Source: Chloroflexota bacterium (GTDB lineage: Bacteria > Chloroflexota > Anaerolineae > Aggregatilineales > Phototrophicaceae). From it: a stretch of DNA of 64,000 nt. The notes under the pieces were generated by a model. The model worked only from the letters and a program-made list of their open reading frames with translations. It made no database searches and was not told where the DNA came from. Numbering within the stretch: the stretch's first letter is position 1; every line of letters starts with the position of its first letter. Positions 27,182 through 34,752 of the stretch are shown here, in pieces. The stretch is from positions 1 through 64,000 of the forward strand of contig JAPOWK010000080.1 of NCBI GenBank assembly GCA_026707665.1, in the 5' to 3' direction. The position numbers and the translations under genes are program-made.

Positions 27182-27982
27182 TCATTCTCCACCAAGCCCC
27201 AGCCGCCAGCTATGCGTATAGACGCGCATGCCGCCGCTGCGAACGTAGCCGGCGACGCAGATCTGCCAAGCCTGCGCCAGTTCCACGGTGACGCTTGTCG
27301 GCGCTGTGCGGCTCGCCACCAGGGGGATGCCCATGCGCCGCGCCTTGCCCAGCATCTCCGAGCTGATGCGCCCGCTCGTCAGCAAAATCCGGTCGCGCGC
27401 GTCGATCCCGTCGAGCAGCGCCTGGCCCGCCACCTTGTCGACGGCGTTGTGCCGACCGACGTCCTCGGCGCTGACCAGCAAGCCGCTCGCATCACCAAGT
27501 ACGGCGGTGTGCACGCCCCGCACCGCATTGTACAAGCGCGCAGCGCCCTGCAACTGCCGCATCAAGCGCAGGATTATCGCAGGTTGCGTGCGGAACGAGG
27601 ATTCGAGCGCGGGAAACTCTTTCGAGAGCTCCTGCCCGGTCACGCCGCCACCGCAGCCCGTCGTCAGAATCATGCGGCGCGGCAGATTGACTTCGCCGCG
27701 CGTCAGGATCACATCGGCGACCGCTTTCGTGCTGTTGAGCTGCAGCAGCGCAATCTCGTCGGCGGATTCGATGATTGCTTCGTTGTAGAGGAAGCCGACG
27801 GTCAGCGCTTCCAACTGCACCGGGCTGCACATCATGGTCGCCAGGGATTCGCCATTGACGTAGATCGAGAGCAGCTGCTCGTCAATGACGCCGCCATCGA
27901 CCTGTCTGACCTGGTCGCCTTCGACAACCTGATAGCTGAAAGGCAGCGCGCCGTCGAGCTTTTCCCTAGCTTCACTCGCCAT
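27182..27982 (-). CDS. fdhD: Formate dehydrogenase accessory sulfurtransferase FdhD
   Basis: 266 residues from the ATG at 27982, which overlaps the end of the Fe-S subunit gene by 11 bp. FdhD passes sulfur from a cysteine desulfurase to the Mo-bis-MGD cofactor of formate dehydrogenase. Family landmarks: LATMMCSPVQLEALTVGFLY, the catalytic-cysteine loop in ILTTGCGGGVTG, SAEDVGRHNAVDKVAGQALL, LTSGRISSEMLGKARRMGIP and VASRTAPTSVTVELA. The loop shows one cysteine, not the CxxC pair of the E. coli enzyme. Last gene of the formate dehydrogenase electron-transfer operon. Confidence 0.93.
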   Translation of the reverse strand: MASEAREKLDGALPFSYQVVEGDQVRQVDGGVIDEQLLSIYVNGESLATMMCSPVQLEALTVGFLYNEAIIESADEIALLQLNSTKAVADVILTRGEVNLPRRMILTTGCGGGVTGQELSKEFPALESSFRTQPAIILRLMRQLQGAARLYNAVRGVHTAVLGDASGLLVSAEDVGRHNAVDKVAGQALLDGIDARDRILLTSGRISSEMLGKARRMGIPLVASRTAPTSVTVELAQAWQICVAGYVRSGGMRVYTHSWRLGLGGE

Positions 27983-28688
27983 CAGTCTTTTCCGGATTGC
28001 GCTTCCGCCCCCGCCGCGTCTTCTGGCGCATCTCGTCGGCGCCCCAGCCTTGTTCCAAGCCCCATTGCACTTTCGGCTTGAGCGCGCCAGTCGGGCAGAC
28101 GCCGATGCATTGGCCGCAGAAGACACAGGGCGATTCAGTCATCGAGATATCGAATGCGGTGGCGACCGAGGTTTCGTGCCCGCGGTTCTTCAGCGTCAAA
28201 GCGAAGGTGAATTGCGCGTCTTCGGCGCAGACTTGCACGCAGCGCCAGCACAAGACGCATTGCTCGTAATCGCGGATGTAAAAGGGATTATCATCAATTA
28301 ACGTATGTTCACGTAAATTGGCGTCAGGGAAACGCGCTTCATCAGCGGCGTAATCGTCCATCATCTCTTGGATCTCGGGCGCTTCGTCCAGGTTAACAGA
28401 GGCATTCAGCATCTCAAGGATGGTGCGGCGGCTGCGCTGGACCCGTTCGTTTCGCGTTTCGACGTTGGAGTCGGCTTGGCATTCGGCGACGCAGGCCGGC
28501 TGCAAGACGCGCCCGCCATCGACATCGACGACGCAGATGCGGCAGAGTCCGTTGGGCGAGGTCGCCTCGTGGTAGCAGATGACCGGGATGTCGACGCCGG
28601 CTTGCTGGGCGGCATCCAAAATTGTGGCGCCCTTGGGGACCGCTAACTCGTTTCCATCGAGCCTTAGCTTGATTGCGCTGTCAGCCAT
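27972..28688 (-). CDS. 2Fe-2S/4Fe-4S ferredoxin-type subunit (HoxU/NuoG N-terminal-like)
   Basis: 238 residues from the ATG at 28688, overlapping the NuoEF stop by 8 bp. The N-terminal plant-type 2Fe-2S domain contains CYHEATSPNGLCRICVV and a later cysteine in QPACVAEC; a His/Cys-type segment follows, then two 4Fe-4S motifs CVLCWRCVQVC and CVFCGQCIGVCPTGAL. This layout matches the electron-transfer part of NAD-linked formate dehydrogenases and HoxU. It would pass electrons between FdhA and the NuoEF-like flavoprotein. An alternative ATG at 28700 adds four residues. Confidence 0.88.
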   Translation of the reverse strand: MADSAIKLRLDGNELAVPKGATILDAAQQAGVDIPVICYHEATSPNGLCRICVVDVDGGRVLQPACVAECQADSNVETRNERVQRSRRTILEMLNASVNLDEAPEIQEMMDDYAADEARFPDANLREHTLIDDNPFYIRDYEQCVLCWRCVQVCAEDAQFTFALTLKNRGHETSVATAFDISMTESPCVFCGQCIGVCPTGALKPKVQWGLEQGWGADEMRQKTRRGRKRNPEKTDGE

Positions 28689-30405
28689 GTTCTTGTCCAT
28701 TCTGCTCAAACAACTCCGGAAACTTCTCAATCGCGCTCATGACGGCGATCCCGGCTGTATGACCCAAGCCGCAAATCGATGCTTCCGTCATCGTCAGGCC
28801 GATATCCATCAACCGCTCGGCATCGCCCGCTTGCGGCGCGTCCAGCCGCTCGAGAATCTCAACCTGTCGCTGGGTCCCCAATTGGCAGGGGAAGCACTTG
28901 CCACAGCTCTCGTGCTGGAAGAATCGCCCCAGCCGCTTCAACATATCACGCAGGTCAGTCGTCTGATTGAAGACCATGATCGCGCCGGAGCCGAAGGTGC
29001 TGCCGATCGCGCGCAAATCTTCAAAGGTCAGGCGAACGTCAATATCATCCGGTTTCAAGAACGTGCCGGCCGCGCCGCCCATCAAGACGGTCTGCAATTC
29101 GCCGATGACGCCGCCGCAGACGTCGTCGAGGAAGGCGCGCAATGTGATGCCTGGTTCTATCTCGTAAACGCCTGGCTGGCCGACATGCCCGCTGACCGAG
29201 ACCAGCTTGGGACCGGCGCTGCCTTCCGTGCCGATTCCCTTGAACCAGTCGGCGCCTTTGTCGATGATGCTCGGCACGGCGCAAAGCGTTTCGACATTGT
29301 TGACGGCGGTCGGCTGGCCGAAGAGGCCGAATGTCGTGGGGTAGGGCGGTTTCATTCGCGGGAAGCCACGCTTGCCTTCGATCGCTTCAAAGAGCGCCGT
29401 TTCTTCCCCGCAGATATAAGCGCCGGCGCCGCGCCGCAGCTCGATGTCGAGCGCGAAATCGCTTCCCATGATCGCATCGCCCAAGAGGCTGCTCGCTTCC
29501 GCCTCCCGAATCGCCGCCGCCAGTATCGCCGTCGCCCGGGGATACTCGCCGCGGATGAAAATAATAGCTTTGTCCGTGCCCACTGCGTAAGCGGCCAAGG
29601 CGATACCCTCGAGTAACAGATGGGGCCGATGCTCCATCAGCACGCGATCTTTGAATGTGCCCGGCTCGCTTTCGTCGGCGTTGCAGACGACATACTTACA
29701 ATCGCCAGGCGCGCCACGAGTGAACTTCCATTTCAGCCCGGTGGGGAAGGCGGCGCCACCGCGCCCGATTAAGCTGGAGGCTTCTACTTGGGCGATCACC
29801 TCTTCCGGCGTCATGTCTTGGATGGCGCGGCGCAGGGATCGGTAATTGCCATAATCAATGAGCGTCTCCGGCGCGGATACAAGCGCTGTGTTGAGGAGAA
29901 CCGAAGCGGAATCGCCCGCCGGTTGGAAGTATTCGCCATGCCATTCGCCCAGCAGCCCACTGACCGATACATTGGGCAGCGCGATATCGGCCTTCCCGCG
30001 CGCGCTCGCCAAGGCGGCGGGCGCATAATCGCACAAGCCCAAGCAGGGCGAGTGCTCGACCGTATATTCGCCGTCCTTAGTTGTCTCGTTGTCGTGGATG
30101 CCCAAGCGCTCGCACAGTTCATGCAAGACCCCGTCGGCGCCGGCCAGCGCGCAAGTCGGATCGGTGCAAACGCGAATGATGCGGCGCCCGGTCGGCTCGT
30201 CGTGGAAAAGTGTATAAAAGCCGATCACGCCAAAGATATCGGCTTCCGGTACGCGCAGCAGGTGCGAGATTCGATGCACATGTTCGGGGCTGATGCTGCC
30301 GAAAGCGCCTTGCACATCCCAAAGGACCGGCAGCAAGGCTTCGCGTCCGCGGCCTTCGTACATTGCCAATAGCGTATCGACGCCGGATTGAGTCGTCATA
30401 GCCAC
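28681..30405 (-). CDS. NuoE-NuoF fusion: NAD(H)/FMN-binding diaphorase subunit of formate dehydrogenase
   Basis: 574 residues. Residues about 1-150 are NuoE-like with a thioredoxin-fold 2Fe-2S site (CTDPTCALAG and HSPCLGLCDYAPA). The rest is NuoF-like: GRGGAAFPTGLKWKF for FMN/NADH, CNADESEPGTFKDR, RGEYPRA, GAYICGEETALFEAIEG and the C-terminal 4Fe-4S site ESCGKCFPCQLGT plus a later cysteine in SICGLGHTA. It transfers electrons to NAD+. With the Fe-S subunit and FdhA it would form a soluble NAD-linked formate dehydrogenase, though a hydrogenase-type or other partner cannot be excluded from this gene alone. Confidence 0.92.
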   Translation of the reverse strand: MAMTTQSGVDTLLAMYEGRGREALLPVLWDVQGAFGSISPEHVHRISHLLRVPEADIFGVIGFYTLFHDEPTGRRIIRVCTDPTCALAGADGVLHELCERLGIHDNETTKDGEYTVEHSPCLGLCDYAPAALASARGKADIALPNVSVSGLLGEWHGEYFQPAGDSASVLLNTALVSAPETLIDYGNYRSLRRAIQDMTPEEVIAQVEASSLIGRGGAAFPTGLKWKFTRGAPGDCKYVVCNADESEPGTFKDRVLMEHRPHLLLEGIALAAYAVGTDKAIIFIRGEYPRATAILAAAIREAEASSLLGDAIMGSDFALDIELRRGAGAYICGEETALFEAIEGKRGFPRMKPPYPTTFGLFGQPTAVNNVETLCAVPSIIDKGADWFKGIGTEGSAGPKLVSVSGHVGQPGVYEIEPGITLRAFLDDVCGGVIGELQTVLMGGAAGTFLKPDDIDVRLTFEDLRAIGSTFGSGAIMVFNQTTDLRDMLKRLGRFFQHESCGKCFPCQLGTQRQVEILERLDAPQAGDAERLMDIGLTMTEASICGLGHTAGIAVMSAIEKFPELFEQNGQEHG

Positions 30406-30440
30406 ATTGTAACAGATTGTGGCGTCAGTATTCTCCGCGT

Positions 30441-31064
30441 CTAATTTGCCGCGCGGAGCAGAAGTTCGGCTTCTGCAAGTTCTTCGGGCGTGTTGATATT
30501 GGCAAAGGAGCGCCCCTGCGGGTCAAAGGCGGCATAGTCGCTCTCGTCGAGATAGTGGACGCGCATCTGTTCGTAGAAGCGGATGATCTTCAGCCGGTCG
30601 GCCGCAAGCTGTTCCGCGATGGGCGTGATGCAAGTTGTCTTGTAAATCGCGTGCAAACCCTGCGGGTAGCCGTCGACGCGTGGCACAACGATGTCGTTGT
30701 CCGCGCGAATTTGATCCACCATGTAGCGCAGCAGGTCGGTGCTGACGAAGGGCATATCGCAAGCCAGGACCAGCACATCAGGACTACGCGCCTGCAACAG
30801 GGCGGTGTAGATGCCGCCGAGCGAGCCCTTGTTCGGCAAGAGATCGCGGTACATCGGCAAGCCCAGATGGGCGTACTGCGCCGGCATGTTCGTGATCAGG
30901 ATCGTCTCGGCTTGGCCCAGGTCGGCGCTGCGTGTGATGACATGCTCAATGAGCGCTTTGCCGCCGAGCTTGACGAAGGCTTTGTCGCGCCCCATGCGCC
31001 GGCTCTGTCCACCGGCGATGATGGCGAGGGAGAAACTCATGTCCGGCTGGTCAGCAGGATTCAT
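30441..31064 (-). CDS. mobA: Molybdenum cofactor guanylyltransferase MobA
   Basis: About 207 residues. Transfers GMP from GTP to Mo-molybdopterin to make the MGD form needed by formate dehydrogenase. The nucleotide loop is IAGGQSRRMGRDKAFVKLGG, followed by ITNMPAQYAHLG, GSLGGIYTALL and LACDMPFVS with the metal aspartate; FANINTPEEL is near the end. Three starts are possible: TTG 31079, ATG 31064 and ATG 31040; the last gives the most usual N-terminus. Overlaps the hepT stop and lies 35 bp before the NuoEF gene. Confidence 0.88.
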   Translation of the reverse strand: MNPADQPDMSFSLAIIAGGQSRRMGRDKAFVKLGGKALIEHVITRSADLGQAETILITNMPAQYAHLGLPMYRDLLPNKGSLGGIYTALLQARSPDVLVLACDMPFVSTDLLRYMVDQIRADNDIVVPRVDGYPQGLHAIYKTTCITPIAEQLAADRLKIIRFYEQMRVHYLDESDYAAFDPQGRSFANINTPEELAEAELLLRAAN

Positions 31065-31419
31065 GTTTTGTATCTTCAATTGAGAGGATCGATTCGAGTT
31101 GTGAGATCAGAGGTGGAAGATCATCCACTGCAGTTTTCCAGAGCACGTCAAAATCAATATCAGTGTAGACATGCACCAAATGATTGCGCATGTCAATCAT
31201 GTCTCTCCAAGGTAAATCGGAATGCCGCGTTTGAAAATCAGATGAAACTCGGTTGGCCGCTTCACCGATGTCCTGAATCAACTTGGCCAAGCCAGATTGC
31301 AGCACTACATTGCTCTCGACCGCTTCTCGGTCAGCGGAATCGACAAAAGCCTGGGCGACTCGCGCGGCATGCAGCATATCCTGCAGACGCGAGCGATCAT
31401 CCCGTTGGATCTTGGGCAT
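31051..31419 (-). CDS. hepT: HepT-like ribonuclease toxin (DUF86)
   Basis: 122 residues, full length for HepT, from the ATG at 31419 (another ATG at 31440). HepT is a HEPN-fold RNase. The active-site motif R-x4-H-x-Y is intact as RNHLVHVY, preceded by LPWRDMIDM; the N-terminal helix (DRSRLQDMLHAARVAQAF) and IQDIGEAANRVS are also typical. It overlaps the end of the mntA antitoxin gene, the normal order for this type VII toxin-antitoxin module, in which MntA AMPylates the HepT tyrosine. Confidence 0.88.
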   Translation of the reverse strand: MPKIQRDDRSRLQDMLHAARVAQAFVDSADREAVESNVVLQSGLAKLIQDIGEAANRVSSDFQTRHSDLPWRDMIDMRNHLVHVYTDIDFDVLWKTAVDDLPPLISQLESILSIEDTKHESC

Positions 31420-31714
31420 AAATGAGCCTGGCGCTTGCATCCACTTCCTGGCGAATGTAGTGCTTTAATCCGTTGCGGGTGCAAAGATCTACCGGACGCC
31501 CCACGATTTCGCTCAACTGTCTCATATGTCGCGCCATTGAAAAATAACCGACAGGCGCATCGGGTTCGTATTCGACCAGCAAATCTATGTCGCTCTCCGG
31601 CGTCAATTCATTCCGCGCGGCCGAGCCAAACACCGAAAGGCGCCGTATTGGCTGCGTCTCGCAGTAGGCGCGAATCTTTTCTAGCGGCAGGTTAATCGTG
31701 ACAGTCTCGCTCAT
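31397..31714 (-). CDS. mntA: MntA-like minimal nucleotidyltransferase antitoxin
   Basis: 105 residues. The nucleotidyltransferase motif G-S-x10-D-x-D is complete: GSAARNELTPESDIDLLVEY, preceded by RRLSVFG, with the later PVDLC carrying a third acidic residue. In characterised HepT/MntA modules this protein neutralises HepT by adding AMP to it. ATG at 31714. Paired with the intact hepT gene downstream. Confidence 0.88.
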   Translation of the reverse strand: MSETVTINLPLEKIRAYCETQPIRRLSVFGSAARNELTPESDIDLLVEYEPDAPVGYFSMARHMRQLSEIVGRPVDLCTRNGLKHYIRQEVDASARLIYAQDPTG

Positions 31715-31746
31715 GGTTTCAGGTATTCCAATCGCTTGTTTCGGCG

Positions 31747-32094
31747 CTAATCATCTTCAAGTATGCGCCGCAATTCGGCAAGGAGTGGTGGAATATATTC
31801 AGAGACGGTAGTCCACACTATGTTCAAATCAACGGCATAATAGACATGAACCAGTTTATGCCGCATAGCAATGATATCGGCCCAAGGAATGGCGGGGTTC
31901 AATCGACGTGATTCCGCCGTGACATTATTCGCCGCTTCGCCTATGACTTGCAATGTTCTGGTCAAGGCCAGACGCAGGAATATATTTTCGTCGAGGGAAT
32001 TCCGCGCTGCTCGGGCGGCAAGGCGCTCCGAAGTTTGCGCCCATTCCTACATATGACGAAAACGGGTCGGATCATTCGCCAGCGACTTCGGCAA
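31747..32094 (-). pseudogene. Decayed hepT paralogue with an in-frame stop
   Basis: Read from a TTG at 32094, a HepT-like frame begins with NDPTRFRHM, hits a TAG at 32047-32049, then resumes in the same frame with EWAQTSERLAARAARNSLDE and continues through LQVIGEAANNVTAESRRLNP, IPWADIIAM and RHKLVHVY to a stop at 31747. The R-x4-H-x-Y motif is preserved, but the N-terminal helix is broken by the stop, and a TTG restart at 31965 would yield only 72 residues. It sits directly after a degenerate mntA-like gene. A sequencing error at this one base is the main alternative. Confidence 0.7.
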
Positions 32095-32392
32095 AGACAA
32101 GTGTCGCTCCGGCAAGAATCTGCCGCCTACCAGTCGGTTCAAGCTCGTTTGGCGTACGCAAGTCTACTGCGCTGACCAGAATCTCGCTCAATTCGCGTTC
32201 CTGGCGCGCCATGTCTATATATGTTACGGATGCATCAGGAAGATACTCTACCAGCATTCCAGTATCAGTTTCCGGTCGCAACCAGGCATCAAAGTCTGGT
32301 CCTAGCAGTGACAAGCGCTTTATCGGCTGCGTCTCGCAGTAAGCGCAGATTGCTTCGACCGGCAAGGCTCGGGGAGCCGCTATCTCGCTCAT
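32072..32392 (-). CDS. Degenerate MntA-like protein, probably catalytically dead
   Basis: 106 residues, homologous along its length to the intact mntA product in this window (AICAYCETQPIKRLSLLG versus KIRAYCETQPIRRLSVFG). The G-S-x10-D-x-D motif is altered at two essential positions while spacing is kept: G-P-x10-D-T-G (GPDFDAWLRPETDTGMLVEY). It overlaps the start of the decayed hepT copy. The open frame is intact, so a protein may be made, but nucleotidyl transfer is unlikely. Could be annotated as a pseudogene. Confidence 0.7.
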   Translation of the reverse strand: MSEIAAPRALPVEAICAYCETQPIKRLSLLGPDFDAWLRPETDTGMLVEYLPDASVTYIDMARQERELSEILVSAVDLRTPNELEPTGRRQILAGATLVFAEVAGE

Positions 32393-32448
32393 GATCTTCC
32401 CTACACATTAACTAAACAAGCCACTGCCGATTGTAGCGCAATGCCGGC

Positions 32449-34590
32449 TCAATGCACATAGCGGACGGGGTCTTTGATCGCGCCTTGCTCATCCAGCGTG
32501 GTCGCCGCTCGCTCCACCTTCTCCAGCTTGACCGCCGCCATCTTGAAATCGGGGATCTTCGCGCGCGGGTCAATCTTGTCCAAGGTCAGCAGGTTCGCCG
32601 CCGCCTCGACGAAGTGGAAGGGCAGGAAGAGCGTGCCGGCCGGCGAACGCCCGGTGACCATGACCTGACACTCGACCGAACCCCGCCGAGACGTCATGCG
32701 AAGCCAATCGCCGGAGACAAGCTGCAACGCGCCGGCGTCGGCCGGGTGCATTTCTACAATCGGCACGGGAAAAGCCTCTTCCAGCCGCGAGTTGCGCGTC
32801 ATCGTGCCGCCATGCCAGTGGAAGAGAACGCGACCGGTCGTGAGGTGATAGGGATACTCCTCATCCGGCAGCTCGCTCTCGGTGCCATATTCCAACTCCC
32901 AGAATTTGCCTTTGCCGCGCGGGAAGTCTTCTTCGAATAGATAGGGCGTCCCGGGATGATCGGTGTCTGGGCAGGGCCAATGCACGCCGCCTTCTGCATC
33001 CAGCCGCGCGTAGCTGATGCCTTGGAAATCGGGCGTCAGCGCGCGCATCTCTTCCCAGATCGCTTCGGGATCGCGGTAGTCAAAGCCGGCGCTTTTACCG
33101 ATGCCGAGCTCGGCTTCCATGCGCCTGGCCAGCGCGCAGACGATTTGCCAATCCGGTAAGGACTCGCCGACCGCTGGCAATGCCTGCCGCACCCGCTGCA
33201 CTCGCCGGTCGCTGTTGGTGAAAGTGCCCTCTTTCTCGGCGAAGCTAGCCGAAGGCAGAATCACATCCGCCATTTCGCCGGTCTCATTCATGAAGATATC
33301 GATGCAGACCAGCAAATCCAGTTCCTCTAGAGCGTGCTGCGCATGGGAGAGGTTTGGCTCGCTCATCATCGGATTCTCGCCCATGACGATCATCGCTTTG
33401 ATCTGCCCCATGAGCGCGCCGTCGACCATTTCAGTGACGGTCAATCCGGGCTGCGGGTTCAACTCCGTGCGCCAGGTTGATTCGAACTTCCGCCGGATCG
33501 CGGGATCAGCGACTGACTGATAAGCGGTGTAGACATTGGGCAAGCCGCCGCTATCGGAGCAGCCCTGCACATTGTTCTGTCCGCGCAGGGGATTGAGCCC
33601 CGTGCCGGGTTTGCCCGCGTGGCCGCACATCAATGCCAGATTCGTCAGCGAAAGCGCATTGTCGGTGCCGTGCGTGCTCTGGCTGATGCCCATGCCCCAG
33701 TAGAAGGCGGCGCGTTCGGCGGTGGCGTACATCCGCGCCGCTTGTCGAATATCAGCTGCCGGAACGCCGCTGATCGCCTCCGCCCATTCCGGCGTGCAAT
33801 GCTCTAAAGATTCGATATAGTCTTCAAAGCCTTCAGTACGGGCCTCAATGAATTCGGGATTAAAGAGATTCTCCGTGACGATGACGTTCGCCATCGCCTG
33901 GAAAACAGCGACATCGGTGCCCGGTTTCTGCCGCAGCCAGAGCGTCGCGAAGTCGGTCAATTCAATCTGGCGCGGATCGATGACGATGAGCTTGGCGCCG
34001 TTGGCACGCACCGCCTTTTTCAGGAACAAGCTGATGACCGGATGCGTCTCGGTGGTATTGCTGCCGGTGACGATGAAGGTATCGAGATGCTCCATCTCGG
34101 CGATGCTGTTGCTCATGGCGCTGGAGCCGATCGCCAGTTGCAAGCCGGTGACGCTGCCGGCATGGCAGAGGCGCGCGCAGTGATCGACATTATTCGTCTT
34201 CATCACGGCGCGTACCCACTTCTGAAAGACGTAGTTGTCTTCATTGGTCGCTTTGGCGCAGGCGTAGGTGGCGACGCTGTCTCCGCCATGCTCGCGTATT
34301 ATCGCGGAGAGCTTTTGGCTGACAAATTCGAGCGCCTCATCCCAGCTGGCTTCGCGGAAATTTCCGCGAGCGCCATCGCGTATCAGCGGCTTCTTGAGGC
34401 GGCGCGGATGGGTCGCGAAGTCGAGCCCGAAGCGTCCTTTGACGCAGAGATTGCCATAATTGGGCGCGCTGTCGAAGGGCGCCTCCACGCGGTAGATCAG
34501 GTCGTCTTTGATTTGCAAGTCCATTTGACAGCCGACGCCGCAGTAAGGGCAGGTGGTGCGCACGGTGGAATCGGGTTGCAAGGCGTTCAT
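32449..34590 (-). CDS. fdhA: Formate dehydrogenase catalytic (molybdopterin) subunit, Cys form
   Basis: 713 residues from the ATG at 34590, chosen because the 4Fe-4S motif CPYCGVGCQ then lies near residue 15; the frame extends 21 codons upstream. FdhA oxidises formate to CO2 at Mo-bis-MGD. In NNVDHCARLCHAGSVTGLQ the second Cys occupies the position of the selenocysteine/cysteine Mo ligand, with the neighbouring His. GSNTTETHPV, VIDPRQIELTDFATLWL, GMGISQSTHGTDNA and LRGQNNVQGCSDSGGLPN follow, then the C-terminal dinucleotide-binding domain (TTGRVLFHWHGGTMTRNS). Electron partners are encoded 2-6 kb downstream, with two toxin-antitoxin loci and mobA in between. Confidence 0.94.
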   Translation of the reverse strand: MNALQPDSTVRTTCPYCGVGCQMDLQIKDDLIYRVEAPFDSAPNYGNLCVKGRFGLDFATHPRRLKKPLIRDGARGNFREASWDEALEFVSQKLSAIIREHGGDSVATYACAKATNEDNYVFQKWVRAVMKTNNVDHCARLCHAGSVTGLQLAIGSSAMSNSIAEMEHLDTFIVTGSNTTETHPVISLFLKKAVRANGAKLIVIDPRQIELTDFATLWLRQKPGTDVAVFQAMANVIVTENLFNPEFIEARTEGFEDYIESLEHCTPEWAEAISGVPAADIRQAARMYATAERAAFYWGMGISQSTHGTDNALSLTNLALMCGHAGKPGTGLNPLRGQNNVQGCSDSGGLPNVYTAYQSVADPAIRRKFESTWRTELNPQPGLTVTEMVDGALMGQIKAMIVMGENPMMSEPNLSHAQHALEELDLLVCIDIFMNETGEMADVILPSASFAEKEGTFTNSDRRVQRVRQALPAVGESLPDWQIVCALARRMEAELGIGKSAGFDYRDPEAIWEEMRALTPDFQGISYARLDAEGGVHWPCPDTDHPGTPYLFEEDFPRGKGKFWELEYGTESELPDEEYPYHLTTGRVLFHWHGGTMTRNSRLEEAFPVPIVEMHPADAGALQLVSGDWLRMTSRRGSVECQVMVTGRSPAGTLFLPFHFVEAAANLLTLDKIDPRAKIPDFKMAAVKLEKVERAATTLDEQGAIKDPVRYVH

Positions 34591-34684
34591 CGTGAATTCT
34601 CGGTAAGCTAATTCTAAGTTCATTATAGCGACCGGCGATGCCAATGCCAACAAGGGCGCTGGTGGCTAACGGTGAACACGGCTT

Positions 34685-34712
34685 TTGAAATTGTGCAATC
34701 AGACGCTAGAAT
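34685..34712 (+). promoter_or_regulatory. Sigma-70-type promoter of the alcohol dehydrogenase gene
   Basis: TTGAAA (34685-34690), 16-bp spacer, TAGAAT (34707-34712). A transcript starting near 34719 would have a short leader with AGGAAAGGAAG just before the GTG at 34753. This supports that start over the GTG at 34672, which lies upstream of the promoter. Confidence 0.5.
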
Positions 34713-34752
34713 AACGGCGAGTGCCAACGCGCAAGAGGAAAGGAAGCCGACT

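Noticed and set aside
28579..29616. A 345-codon plus-strand frame opposite the NuoEF gene
   Set aside because: Shadow of a strongly supported gene, with no motif or start signal.
31747..31965. The 72-codon HepT-like frame as a complete small toxin
   Set aside because: The matching N-terminal part is present upstream in the same frame beyond a TAG, so it is better explained as a broken full-length gene.
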